A stretch of 64,000 nucleotides of DNA from Orobanche coerulescens. Taxonomy: Eukaryota > Streptophyta > Magnoliopsida > Lamiales > Orobanchaceae. Each line of letters starts with the position of its first letter. Position 1 is the first letter of the stretch. A program made the translations under genes and the position numbers. Positions 32,291 to 43,723 of this stretch are shown piece after piece. Where the stretch lies: contig CM065814.1 of the NCBI GenBank assembly GCA_033398695.1, positions 15,992,358 to 16,056,357 on the forward strand. The letters are read 5' to 3'. Under the pieces are notes generated by a model. That model was not told the DNA's origin, made no database searches, and saw only the letters and a program-made list of their open reading frames with translations.

Positions 32291-32939
32291 GAAGTGTCAG
32301 ATTGCTAACAGCTAGTTGGAAGAGAAATACCTATAAATACCACTTCCTATGGTATTGAAGATACAACAACGCAAAGCAATCGATTCATTGATTAGATATT
32401 CATATTGATATTCTTGTTGTTGTAATTGTGCTTATATTGATATTTTGAGTGTTTATACATTCAACACCAACATGAGAGGTAAAAGAAAAGATACGATTGG
32501 ATTCGGTGTTATTAGGATCAAGGATCCGACATTGTTAGAATCGCAATCAATATCTAAGTGAGGTTTATCTAGTACCCATAGAAAGATAGAGCTGTTGATT
32601 CCTTATCCGATAGAAAAAGAAAACAGTTTAACTTACCGACATAAAGACAAGTTCAAGCGGTAACATCTCGACCGATAGAAGAGTGATTGTATGGTTTAAC
32701 TTGGACCGATAGAAGACAAGTTTGTAATAGTTATCCCTCGACCGATAGAAGAGAGGTGCAGAGGTTGATCTTCATCCTATTGAAAAAGATACCGAGAGAG
32801 GACGTAGGCACGCTTGCCCGAACCTCTATAAATCTTGTGTCGTTTAATTTCTGCACAATATTTTAAATCGCTTCCGCAACGCAAAAAAGTTCTACAACTC
32901 TATCTCCAAACGGTGATACCGACCAATAGTGCTTCAACA
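32291..32939 (+). repeat. Truncated 3' LTR of the deleted copia element
   Basis: Homologous to 29703-30353 of the left LTR, with scattered substitutions. It keeps the TATA box (CCTATAAATACC at 32331) but has lost the palindrome cluster. Confidence 0.9.
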
Positions 32940-32944
32940 AAAGT

Positions 32945-33412
32945 ACCTTTAATTTACAACATTTGTAATTTTAGTGGGCTAAGATCCCATTTCGCACAAT
33001 CCTAAACTCAACTTTGGCATGACGCCTAGAATTGAGCTACTTTAGGTGGATAACTCTTTATCGATTACATCATATGTAACTCTTAGATTATATTCATGGG
33101 GTTTGGCATCGTATGCCCAAGCATGATATAATCCCATCTTATGCCTTAAGGTTCAAAACTCTTTTGAATTCTTAGTTCATTAAAACACATAGGTACCGCC
33201 ATTACCTATCCTACCTTACTAAGATAATCTGAGCACCCAACTTTACCGTGACCCACTCAAGATGATCGAAGTCTTGATAGGTATTTTTCTAATGAACGGC
33301 ATTTAAAAAAGCTCATAAAGATATACATTTTTATGGCAAAAGAAGTTTGAATCATAAAGACTAGTAAATCATTTACCTTACTCTTTAGTTGAGCATGACG
33401 TGACTGTAATAT
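32945..33412 (-). other. Leader of the minus-strand copia element, part 2
   Basis: The sequence has no frames and continues the leader across the AAAGT duplication. Its 5' LTR and primer site are not found; LTR E starts at 33413 instead. Confidence 0.55.
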
Positions 33413-33595
33413 CCGGTGTTTTTTTTTCGTATTATTGTTGACTTGTACATATTCATTTGGAATGGTACAGATGTTGTATTATATCATTCGTGTTTGTTGA
33501 GGTGCGTTGGATTGTGTTCGTTCATTTCGGGTTGAGATTTGTTGGAACAACTTGGTTGTTCACTTTGTTGAACTAACATACATTAGCTTGTGTGC

Positions 33596-33930
33596 TTAAC
33601 GTACGTTAGGACCTCGGCATTACGTACGTAATTTTATTCATGTTACGTACGTAATGTGTGGTAGGTAGAGGGAACCTTCATCGCACTCGACTTTTGGATG
33701 GTGGGTCCTGGGTATCTTTGATCCGATCGACTATTGCAGTCAACGGATTCTTTACGTACGTTAAGAGTTGAGCTTTACGTACGTTATTCATGCATCTTGT
33801 TAATGTACGTAAATGGTTGTTGTTTACGTACGCTAAGGTCTTCGTATGTTTGGGCAGTGAGTTCTGGACTAGCATTGCGTACGTTAATTTATTGATGTAG
33901 CGTACGTAATGGTCCTTACGTACGTAATGC
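33596..33930 (+). repeat. TTACGTACGTAA palindrome cluster in LTR E
   Basis: Ten or more copies: near 33596, 33622, 33642, 33751, 33773, 33799 (TAATGTACGTAA), 33819, 33877, 33899 and 33915. The ACGTACGT core dominates, with some GCGTACGT. TTCTGGACT at 33862 echoes the ACTGGAC motif of the other clusters. Confidence 0.9.
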
Positions 33931-36031
33931 TTGGTGTATAGCATATGTAATGTGTTTGTCAGATTATATATCGTGGTTTCGTATTTCATTTTTTCACAAA
34001 CCAAAACCCCTTTTCTCTTCCTAGAATCGTCCCCCTGAACTTGTTCTTGATATTTAGACTCTTCCAACGTGATTTTGATCACCCTATCTTGGATTGAAGC
34101 TTGTAGTTGGGAGATTGTTGGTACTCCTTTGGTGTTTGGAGAGTTCATGTTATTCTTCTTGGGTAAGTTCTCTTAATCTCTTGCTCTTGAAGTGATTTTC
34201 GAGTATGTTGTTTTTATGGTTGTTGTTTACTTCAGGAATTGATTGATTGTTGGAGCATATCACGATTCTTGATGAGTTTTATAACTTATATTAATAAAAT
34301 GATGATTATGTCTAGGGGAGGAGTTGTTCTTGATGTTTTAGAATGTTTGGAGGGAATAATCATGTCTTGGAAGGATTATGCTAAGATTGTTATATGATTA
34401 ACATAGTCTTGATATGATTATTGTTGTTGGTTGTGGTTTTGAGGGATTATAACCATTTTTGTAAGGAATTATGATGAATTATGTAATGATTATCATAATC
34501 TTGAAATGGTTGTTTTTAATCTTGTTGATTAATCCGAATTCATGATGAATTGGTGATTGATTATTGTATAGACATCATGTTTGTGGTGTTGATAATGTTC
34601 TTGTGGTGATAATGATAATATTGATGATATTATCATTTTAGGAGGATCAATTTGATGTTGTTTTTAAGTGATTCTTGTTGAATTGTTTTCACAAGTGTTA
34701 AGAACATTTGATCATATCGATCATTGAGGTGTTGAGAGATATTGGAATTCATAGTTGGGAACTATGATATTTGTTTGTGGAGTTTAACCGATTTGTGGTT
34801 GAATCGGGATTGTTTCGGTGTTGCTTTCCTTTGATTTTGTGTTATTGAATGAATTATATTTCATTCAAGGTTGTTCGAGTGCTCGTGACGGTCGGAGGAT
34901 GCCGTTCGTCATTTTGTGGAAGGACGTTGATCGTGGAAGGACTTTCTCGCCTTCGGTTTGAGGCAAGTTTTATACTTGTACTAGTCAATGAGATTAATGT
35001 TATCATGTATATGTATGAATGCGTGTATCATTTTGAGACTTGGTCTCTTTATGATTTTGTTGATATCAGGGGATTATTTGACACGATACCCTTCGACAAA
35101 TTATGCCAAATGTTAGTTGTTCGTAAATGGCTGGTTCTAGGCATTGCGATACTTGTTGGTAATATTGTTGTCGATCGCCGGTTCGCGGTATCGATGTATC
35201 GATTGTTGTTGTGATATTAATGTCGATTCAAGACACAGTTGTGATCATTGTTATTGACATTGGTGCTTCGTTATTGATGTTGTATTGGCTGATTGAAGGC
35301 ATTGACGTATTCGATTATCTTCTTCGTTATCGGTAACCGATTAAAGGTGCCGAGAAATCCGTGGTATCATTGTTATCGATTAGCCATTCTAAGGCAATCG
35401 AGATATTGAATTGGGATTGTCGAAAACATTTTCCATCCATTGTGTCGTTGTTATCAATTGGCCATTCTAAGGTAATCGAGGTATTGAATTGGGATTATCG
35501 AGGATATTGTAATATCCGTACTTTCTATTTTTGAAAATTTCTATTTTTGGTGTATGTTCATTTCGGACGACTCGCTTGTTACTGTTTTGAATTCTGAATC
35601 TATTTTGTTCTTGGAATTTTCCCATTTGGACGAGCTTCGGTCATGTTTTTATGTATTTTCATCTTGAATTATGTTTTGTCGCGTGTACGTTCGATTCTCG
35701 TAAAACTCATCCGATTTCATTATTCTCCTTTTTCCATGAGTTCGTATGGTTGAGTTGCTCATGTTGTGAGTTCCGGATTGTTAATCCGACGTCTTATCGT
35801 GATTTTTCGGACGTTTGGGCCATTTTGTAATTTCCTAGAAGTTTAGGGAATTTTATCCTTCTTGTCGTATTTTGGATTCCCCAGTAGTTGGGAGTGTATT
35901 ATCTTTCAGTACTTAACTTCGTTGTCGTGAATATCTCGTGTTTACGCTTCTGGGTTTGACCTTGTGTTGCGCTCTGTTTTCGTATCGTCCTGTGCAGAAA
36001 CGATGTTCAGCAGTATTGAACTGCTGCATGC

Positions 36032-36347
36032 ATAACGCGCATTATGCATGCTATTTAGCGTGCGCTATCGTTACTGCATAACGTACGTTATGCCTTAGTC
36101 GTAACGTACGTTATGGATTTCAGCGGGGGTTCTGTCCAGTTTCTGCCTAGCCCTTACGTGCGTTAGCGGGCGTTTGTTACGTACGTAAAGTTCTTCGTAG
36201 CGCACGTTAACGGTTTGGTGTAGCGTGCGCTATCGACCTCAGCCAATCGGGCAGAATGTTCTGCCAGGCTCTTACGTACGTTAACTCAAAGGAGTTACGT
36301 ACATAAGACATCTTAGCGTACGTTAACTATTCATGTTAGCGTACGTA
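36032..36347 (+). repeat. Mixed-type palindrome cluster in LTR F
   Basis: About 12 sites mixing forms: TAACGTACGTTA (36084, 36102), TAGCGTGCGCTA (36057, 36222), TTACGTACGTAA (36178), TAGCGCACGTTA (about 36198), TTACGTACGTTA (36271), TAGCGTACGTTA and TAGCGTACGTAA (36313, 36336). All keep both CG steps. Confidence 0.9.
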
Positions 36348-36997
36348 ATGCTCTGTCAGGTATTTAAATCCTGAGTTGACCTCAGATGCGTCATTTCCCT
36401 TCTTTTCCTTCCCTTGTCCGCGACGTGAACTCATCGGGCGATTTGGAGCTATTTGTGTAGAATAATCCATAAAGTTTCTTCATAGATCGATTGTTGGGCT
36501 TCAAGCAAGGTATATCATCATCATAATCACCCTCCTCCGTCCGAATCGAGGTATATTTCCTTAGTTACCTAACTTTTGGGGATTTTGGGGTTTTGTTTTG
36601 GTTTTCGCCCTTCTACTCCGATTTGCCTCTTATAATTGTTAGATTTCGATTGCGTAATCACCATCCCTTGTTTCTCTTGTGGTTTTGCGGATTAAACTCG
36701 ATGTTTTTCCCCATTGATAGTTTAGAATCGGTTTTGACTTGTATTGTCTAACGAAACGTCCCAACGGGTAGAATTGAGGCAAATTCTTACGTTTCCGCGT
36801 TATTGAGAACGATTGTATATCGTGGTTGTGTATGATCAGATTTGTGAAGATTGTTCGGACCGAAACCTTGTCGTTCACCTTTTTCCTTTCGCGTTATTTT
36901 ATTCAAGGCAAGTATATGTATTACATTCCGTTATGTGTGTTACGGTTTCGATATGAATGATGAAACTGGATATTTTGGGTGTATGAGTTACTTGTTC

Positions 36998-37215
36998 CTT
37001 CCACCGGAGCGTTCGATGGGACGTCTGGGGTCGACACTAAGGGGTACGGCCGCGGAAGTGGACTTGGGTGCGTGAGTGGTTGAACTTCCACCCGGAGCGT
37101 TCGACGGGGCGTCTGGGGGCCGATACTAAGGGGTACGGCCGCGGAAGTGGTTTCCCACCCTGAGCATTCGACGGGGCGTCTGGGGGTCGATACTAAGGGG
37201 TACAGCCACGGGTTA
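36998..37215 (+). repeat. Three GC-rich tandem units in LTR F
   Basis: Units of about 70-90 bases share GAGCGTTCGACGGGGCGTCT and CGATACTAAGGGGTACGGCC. They correspond in position to the hairpin arrays of the other LTRs. Confidence 0.85.
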
Positions 37216-38269
37216 CCTGTTATGAATGTTTGTGATATTGCGATGATATCTTAAACTGTTTGAATGCCAATGTGATATTCCGGAATATGGCTTTTCAAAT
37301 GTTTTCTTAATAAGATGATTGTGTAAATCGTATCTGTATATAATGTAGTGTAATTGTGTACTTGCAATAGCTATTCGAATGCTAACCCCTTAAATGGGGG
37401 AAATGCGTCTTATGCATTTCAGGTATTGGTCAAGCTGAGGAGCTGGCACGGGATGCACACGCAAATGATGGTCTGGCATGATGATGAGGCTCGAGTCTAT
37501 ATTTTTATGCTTTGTCATTGTATCTTTTTGGGTATTGGAGTTAGACTGATTACTTTTAAACTTGATTAAAGTCCCCTGCATGGGCAATGAATTGGTATTT
37601 GTCTTATTCTTCATGTAATTCTATTAAAATGTTTTGGCCGAGGCCACGACCCTACTTTACTATGTTGAGTGCGTCTTTTAGCATTTCATTGTGGTTTATG
37701 TGTCATGTGTTATCCTGGTAGACCTCATAAGGGTCTTACGGCTTTTAATGTCCCTTATGTGATTTGGGGTGTTACAAATATTTCCATCTGTTGTATCATT
37801 GTTATCGATTGACCATTCTAAGGTGATCGATGTATTGAATTGGGATTGTCGAAGACATTTCCCATCCGTTGAGGCATCATTATTGATTTACGGTTCTAAG
37901 GTAATCGTTGTATTGAATTGGGACTGTCAAATACATTTCCCATCCGTTGAGTCGTCGTTATTGATTTACCGTTCTAAGGTAATCGATGTATTGAATTGGG
38001 ACTGTCGAAGATATTTCCCATCCGTTGAGTCGTTGTTATCGATTTACCATTCTAAGGTAATCGAGGTATTAAATTGGGACTGTCGATTATAGTTTCCATC
38101 CGTTGAGTTGTTGTGATCGATTGGCCATTCCAAGGCAGTCGAGGTATTTAAACTGGGACCGCCGAGGACGGTTCCCATCCGTGAGTTATTGCTATTGTGT
38201 TGGCCGATTCGAGGCAGCACACTATTCTTCTTGTGAATTTGGTAATCTTGGGATCATTGCCGTTTGTGA

Positions 38270-38473
38270 TTAATTGTGTTTTGGAGGCTAGTCTCGGATA
38301 GTGCTCGATGGGTAAGTTTGGGGCTTGAACCTTCGCGGTTGGTTTCCCAGCACTTGCAATTCAGCAGGTCACGGTCACTGGGTGATCTCATTCTGGGTAA
38401 GCTTGGGGCTTGAACCTTCGGGGTTGGCTTCCTAACACCTACAGTTCAGTAGGTCACGGTCATTGGATGGCCT
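38270..38473 (+). repeat. Two ~95-bp direct repeats in LTR E
   Basis: Both units contain GGGTAAG(T/C)TTGGGGCTTGAA, CCTTCGSGGTTGG and TCAGYAGGTCACGGTCAYTGG. Confidence 0.85.
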
Positions 38474-38785
38474 CATTGTGATACAACTTCATGCCGTGGC
38501 TTCGGCCCTCATTGTGATACGGCTTCGTGCCGTGGCTTCGGCCCTCATTGTGATATGATTCGGCCCTCATTATGATACGGCTTCGTGTCGTGGCTTCGGC
38601 CCTCATTGTGATACGGCTTCGTGCCGTGGCTTCGGCCCTGATTGTGATATGGCTTCGTGCCATGGCTTCGGCCCTCATTGTGATACGGCTTCGTGCCGTG
38701 GCCTCGGCCCTCATTGTGATACGGCTTCGTGCCGTGGCCTCGTCCCTCATTGTGATACAGCTTCATGCCGTGGCTTCGTCCCTCA
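38474..38785 (+). repeat. 36-bp minisatellite, nine copies, with ACGGC-TTCGT-GCCGT hairpins
   Basis: The unit is CATTGTGATACGGCTTCGTG followed by CCGTGGCTTCGGCCCT. One unit lacks 14 bases. Because 36 is a multiple of 3, frames stay open on both strands and give 12-residue repeats; this is a by-product, with no start context or splice signals. Confidence 0.93.
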
Positions 38786-39240
38786 GATGATACAGCTTCG
38801 GGCTGTTTGGCTTCGGGCCATTGTGATGATTGGTAGCTTCGACTGAGTGGCTTTCAGGCCATTGTGATGTTTTGGTATTTCCGTTGGAGCGTTCGGGCAT
38901 TGTGATTGGTATTTATTTCAGCTCTTATTTGGTTTACCTTCGGGTAATTCATTATTGTGTTCAGTATTGATGATTCATCGTTGGACACTTGTATTCTGAC
39001 CTATTAAGCAGGTAATGATCGTATGCCGTGGGCATAGTATTTCACGAATGCTCGATTCTTACCTTGGTTTGTGAGCATCTCGTATTACCATTGTTGTACT
39101 GTTCATTCTGCCTTTGGACGCATACCATGTCATACATGTATTTGATATTCATTATCTGGATGACTGACCCCATGGGGGCGGAACATGTTTTTATATTTTA
39201 GGTGCTTTGTATTTTTTTGAAAGGTGATACTCAAGATCAA

Positions 39241-40575
39241 CCGGTGTTCTTCTAAATTATTTTCAAAATGAGGTTTTCTTTTTTTTTTTAGAACCTATCC
39301 ATTCCCATTTGAGGGCTGGGTATGTATGTATGATGTTCGCGTTGTCAATTTGATGTTTGCTCCCGAGTATGTTCGAATTGGCGGTGTGAGCGTTGAGTCA
39401 TTTTCCACACATTTGTTGTGTTAGCCCTCTGTGAGAGGTGGGATGTTTATATTGGATGTTGTCGCCCCGTGGTGATTTCTGCGTTATCGCTCATGTGCGA
39501 ACTGTTAGAGATTTGTTTGGTACGACCGTGTGCATCGGTGATTGTTCCGTTACGTGTCGGTTTTTTAATGTCTTGTTACTTTGCTCCCGTTTTTGTGAAT
39601 TTTCGTGGACGAGGTCGGAGGTAATACCCGTACTATTTTGACTTCTGTATTTTCTCTTTCTCCAGTCTATCGATTCGCTCATGTTCGTTGATACTTTATG
39701 AACTTGTTCTGTATTTCGGTTTCATCGTCCGAACAAACTGTGATCTTGTTGTGGGTCGATCTGGTTATCGCTGTGAATTTTTCGAGTTCGGTTCGATTCT
39801 TGTGAACCTTGTTCGGGAGTGACATCATCTGGTTCTATTAGTTCTTTTATTCAAAGTGGATCATATTTGGAACTCTTGTGTTTTCGACTCTGTCGACTCG
39901 TTTATGTTCGTTGACATTTCTGAGCTTGTCCTGCCCCTTGCTTTTGTAGATCGAACGAGTGTGGTATTATTTCGGAATAACTCGTTTGTCGTTGTGACTT
40001 TTCAATCGCTATTCCCTTTCCTGTGGATCTTATGGGAATGCATGTCTTGTAGTTCTCACCAGATCATCCTGGGAGTTGTTGTTTGAATTTTATTTTCCTT
40101 CGTGTTTCGGACATGATTGTTTGATTTTTGTTGTCTCGATCGTTTGTTTGTTCGGTTTTTGTTCTCGTTTCGTGATTGTTGAGCGTTCAGGCTCCTTCCT
40201 AATTCCCTTAAGTTCGGGAAATTAGTCTCGTTTTCGATCTTCCAACCCTTGGGCGGTGGAATTCCGTATTTGTTCAGCGATTGGCTCGCGTTTTGATTGA
40301 TGTACCGTTGGGTTGGTCAATCGTATTGATTTTCGTTCGTTGTATTTTGTGATTGTTCGGATAATTGACTTGATTGTATTATCCATTTGATGACGCTTGT
40401 CACTTGTTGGTTCTATTATATCCCTAACGGCGACGTTGTGTTGGTCGTCGTGGAGCGTGTTTTCACACCGTATATTCCGTTGCGTTGTTTGTAACGTTTC
40501 GCCATTGGGCGTTAGTTACGCATTTCTTGCGTATCTCGTTGAGTTTTCCTGGAGGGATATTGCTTCTCCCTACTT
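39241..40575 (+). other. Internal 3' region of element C, non-coding
   Basis: From about 39620 it matches the minus-strand stretch 46653-45640, and its second half matches 10845-11440 of element B. GGAGGTAATACCCGTACT at 39614 looks like an older LTR start lacking its T, so an additional fragment may be embedded. No pol or gag motif is present. Confidence 0.6.
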
Positions 40576-40617
40576 GTTTTACGTTTCGGGACGAAACTTC
40601 TTTTAAGGAGGGTATAA
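40576..40617 (+). other. Pre-LTR hairpin and polypurine tract of element C
   Basis: CGTTTCGGGACGAAACTTC is followed by TTTTAAGGAGGGTATAA, ending at the LTR start. Confidence 0.85.
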
Positions 40618-43600
40618 TGTAATATCCGCAATTTTCGATTTTCGGTAAATTTCTTTTTACAGCCGGAGTCCGTTTTGACAACTCTGTCATGACCGTTTCG
40701 TCATTCTGAGAATGATTAATTCTACACTTTTTGACATCCGAGTTCGTTTCGGTGTCGTTTTGTTGAGTTCCGTGCTTTTTAGCGACTTTTCCGTACTTGA
40801 GTTCGATTCTTGCGAATCTCGTTCGAAACTGCTGTTTCGAGTTTCCCGTAAGTCCGTTTAACTTTGTTAGACGTGTTGTGAACTTCTGTTTGGTTATTCG
40901 CTCACGTATCGTGATTTTCGGGCGTTTTGGGCCATTTTGTAATTTACCCAAAGTTATGGGTATCCGTATCTGTAATTGTTGTCTCGACCCATTTCTTGGT
41001 CGCGTAGGATTAATTATTGTATTATGTTTTCATTTCGGGTCGTTGATGTTGTCCGCGAACTTTTCGTCGTGTTCGCCCGTGACGTTCGGGAATCGAGTCG
41101 CCGAGCCACAGTGGTCGCACCGCCGACGGCCATGGATCGCCGGATGATTGCGGCACCGCCGGACGGTGCGGGTAGAACCGGCGTAGCTCACGCCACGGCC
41201 GGAAGGTAGCGCACGCTACGGCCGGGAGGCGCCGCACGCTACGCCTTGTTCAAGGCTAGCGGCCGAGGCAGTAGGGCAGTGGGGGTACTGGACTCGGTGG
41301 ATCGGCAGGTAGCGCACGCTACTGCCGGATACTGCGCATGCTACGAACGGCAGGTAGCGCACGCTACGGCCGGAAGGCTGCGCGCGCTACCTGGCCGAGC
41401 AGTGTCTCTGGACTGCAGCCTGGGCCGATAGCGTACGCTAGCTTGGCAGCCTAGCGCACGCTAGGCTGCACCTGTATAAATGTGACAGAGCAGTCGCGTT
41501 TTCATTCATTTTTCACTTCCTTCCTTCTATGTCCGCGGCTGGCGATTCGTAGGTGACGAAGCCATGTTGTTTAACAACAAATCCATGAAGTTCTTGAGGT
41601 TATATCATTGATCAATCATCCGTTATCATCCTTTGATCCAGCGAATCAAGGTGAGATTTCCTAGAACCCTATTTTGAGAAATTTGGGGGTTTTTGCATTT
41701 TTATCCGATTCGTTCCGTATTGTTGATTAATTCATGATGAGTATGATTAATCTTGGTAGTATTCTTGTGTTTAACATCATTTAATCCATTGTTCTTCGTC
41801 GAATCGAAGTATAGTTCTTGATTTCCTTCGAATCAACTTTTTGGGGGATTTGTTCTCGATCTTGTTTTTCATCCGTTTTTGATGGATCGATTGTGGTTAA
41901 ATGATGTTGTTAAACACATTCTATGGATTGTATATCCATATTTCAACTTGGAATTCCGTTTTCGTGTTTTGTCGGGACGAATCGTGTTCTTGGCCGTTTT
42001 GGGGGAAACACTTGAATTTTCGTCATTCGTTCTTTGAATTCAGCGGCTTTGGGTCGTACTTTGGAATTCATTTTCGTTGTCATATTTGTCCTTCGTACTT
42101 TATTATCGCGAGTTGGCGTTCGGTGGAGTCGGTGGGTTCGTAGTCGGTTCGTGCCAACCTACTTCGGTCGATTCTCCGTGTTGTTCTTATTCGAGGCAAG
42201 TACCTTGCTCATACATTTCTTATTTTGTGGATATGATGATCGGTTATCGTCTTGGTGTGTTTGTTTAGTTGTTTGAAATGAAGTTTCAAAAGATTTCGGT
42301 TTAGCCTCGTTAAAGTCTCTCTTTCAAAACGCGTGTGTGTTTTGTGAACGGTGTGTTTTGGGAATTGTTTATGATTTGATCATTTTGAACGTGAAGGCTT
42401 TGATGATATCCCTGTTGTTTAAAGTTATGGAATTGTCTATTCCGTGTTTAATCTTGTCACTGTGTTTTGAAGAGTTTGATAACGGCGTCGAGTAAGTGGC
42501 CATCTCTAGTAAGTATTCTTGATGAACTTACATTCTTAGCATATTAGTATTGCATGAGTAACGTGTGTGTGTGTATGCTCACTATGGGTTAGATCCGACG
42601 GGGTCTCGGTAGGGCTCCACGAAGCTGTGGAACCGCGAGCTTGCTTTTAACCACTGTGGGTTAGATCCGACGGGGTCTCGGCAGGGGTCCACGAAGCTGT
42701 GGGTCCGCGGTTAATTGTGGTGTATTTTGCATTGTGATTTGGATTATTGGCATTTCCGGAAATGAGTGCTTTCGAATGGTTTTCATGATTGCATGCATCG
42801 ACTAAGTGTGTAAGAGGTAAGTGTTCGTTTGGCTTACTTGGCTAGGATGGCACTAGAGTATTTTGTTGTTTGTGTTAAATCCTTTAATTGTGGATTTTGA
42901 TGTTGGAAGACGAACCTTGTTGTCGTTCTCGTGTACTGTGAGTTGATGAGATTTGGGGCTAAAATCCCAACGGTTTTGTAAAGGTCATTTGACGGATTTG
43001 GGGCTAAAATCCCAACGGTTTGATAAAGGTTATTTTACGGAAAGTAAACTTTTGGGGCGGTGACCCCTTTTGTCTTTTGGGTTTTGAAAAGTGGGATTTG
43101 ATAATCCTAAATTGTTTTCTATTAAAACTCCCGATGGTATTTCAAATCATTTTATAAATTGTTTCCCTTGATATTTCGATCTTGAAATTTTGGGGTGTCT
43201 TTACTCAAACTCTTGCCTCGGGAAGTGTTCATCCTGTTGTATTTGAATCTTTGAGGATTCCGAATTATTATCGTTCATGGAATGTGAATTGTATGACTCG
43301 TATTTTGCACTTTGTTCTTGCACTAGCAAAACAGTGGAGTTTTGCTAACCCCCGAGTATTCGGGGGGTGGATGTCTGTTTTTGCATTCAGGTTTTGGAGC
43401 ATAACACAAGGTCAGCACGAAGGATGATGAAAGATGATCGATACTAATCACATGAGGAACCGTACATCGTGTATTGGTTCAGTTGTACTTTATTTTCCGC
43501 TGCTATATTTTTCCCGTTGTACGGGTGTGGTTGTGTTTTGATCCCTGCGTGGGCATGAGTTGTAATCGAGTTGTATGTTTTCATTGAAAGGCCGAATCGG

Positions 43601-43723
43601 TCTACTGAGTCATTTTAGCCTTAAAGGTATTGTCGAGATGTTTCATGTTGTTACTAGCCTGGTAGATCCTTGAGGAAAGGTTCTACGGCGTGTAATATCC
43701 CTGAGCGGATTTTGGGTGTTACA
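40618..43723 (+). repeat. 3' LTR of element C (3106 bp)
   Basis: Starts TGTAATATCCGC and ends TGTTACA. The first ~400 bases resemble LTR A and, more closely, LTR D. Modules: palindrome cluster (41200-41465), TATAAATG (41475), GT donor ATCAAG|GTGAG (41651), GC donor GAG|GCAAGTA (42196), two ~75-bp repeats with GGGTTAGATCCGACGGGGTC (42589, 42658), GGGGCTAAAATCCC repeats (42957, 43002), a CCCCCGAGTATTCGGGGGG hairpin (43350-43368), acceptor TTCAG|GT (43390) and TGGTAGATCC (43660). Confidence 0.9.
41200..41465 (+). repeat. GTAGCGCACGCTAC palindrome cluster in LTR C
   Basis: Good copies at about 41206, 41309, 41354, 41428 (TAGCGTACGCTA) and 41452. Weaker ones (GCGCATGCTA, GCGCGCGCTA, GCCGCACGCTA) lie near 41230, 41333 and 41378. 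TACTGGACT occurs at 41286. The last copy ends about 12 bases before the TATA box. Confidence 0.88.

Larger units (their letters stand above)
29249..32939 (+). mobile_element. Deleted plus-strand copia element with AAAGT target duplication
   Basis: The element starts TGTTGGAATA at 29249 and ends CTTCAACA at 32939. AAAGT flanks both sides (29244-29248 and 32940-32944), which proves the borders. The left LTR is 1105 bp; the right one keeps only the last ~649 bp. Gag is broken and pol is absent: after gag come about 330 bases with several GGGGGA purine runs, then the truncated LTR. One deletion apparently removed pol, the tract border and the first ~450 bp of the right LTR. The element lies in the leader of the older minus-strand copia. 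Confidence 0.93.
35508..37776 (+). mobile_element. Solo LTR F (2269 bp) with 5-bp target duplication
   Basis: Starts TGTAATATCCGT and ends TGTTACA. Flanks are GATAT (35503-35507) and AATAT (37777-37781), 4 of 5. Removing the LTR restores the surrounding 79-bp repeat, which supports the borders. There is no internal region, so LTR-LTR recombination is likely. Modules: palindrome cluster (36032-36347), TATTTAAA in a TCAGG...CCTGA hairpin (36357-36375), GT donor (36510), GC donor AAG|GCAAGTA (36908), three ~73-bp repeats (36998-37215) and acceptor TTTCAG|GT (37422). Confidence 0.9.
35280..38200 (+). repeat. 79-bp tandem repeat of LTR E, split by solo LTR F
   Basis: The unit contains CCATTCTAAGGTAATCGA, GTATTGAATTGGGA and CATTTCCCATCCGTTGAG. 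Two copies lie left of F (35359-35507) and about five right of it (37777-38195), at 37813, 37892, 37971, 38050 and 38129, spaced 79 bases. Earlier divergent units go back to about 35280. The frame through them (37769-38092) follows the period and is not taken as a gene. Confidence 0.88.
33413..39240 (+). repeat. LTR E: long Ty3-type LTR, 3' end missing, split by solo LTR F
   Basis: The start TGTAATATCCGG follows copia leader sequence. Modules: palindrome cluster (33596-33930), weak TATA region (about 33966), GT donor (34163), GC donor GAG|GCAAGTT (34963), 79-bp tandem repeats (35280-35507 and 37777-38200), a 36-bp minisatellite, a CCCCATGGGG hairpin (about 39169) and a TTTTAG|GT acceptor (about 39202). 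No TGTTACA end or primer site follows, so the right end is lost or rearranged; the limit given is approximate. Without F it is about 3.6 kb. Confidence 0.6.

Noticed and set aside
33678..34148. 156-residue minus-strand frame in LTR E
   Set aside because: It crosses the palindrome cluster and the promoter region antisense to the LTR; TACGTACG repeats keep it open.
37769..38092. 107-residue repetitive frame
   Set aside because: It comes from the 79-bp tandem repeat; the period and drift show no coding constraint.
38460..38846. CRISPR-like array of 36-bp repeats
   Set aside because: The units are head-to-tail without unique spacers, inside a plant LTR; it is a minisatellite.
40463..40951. 162-residue minus-strand frame across the C polypurine tract and LTR start
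   Set aside because: It crosses the tract/LTR border, is Lys/Asn/Thr-rich without a domain, and is antisense to an element whose direction is clear.
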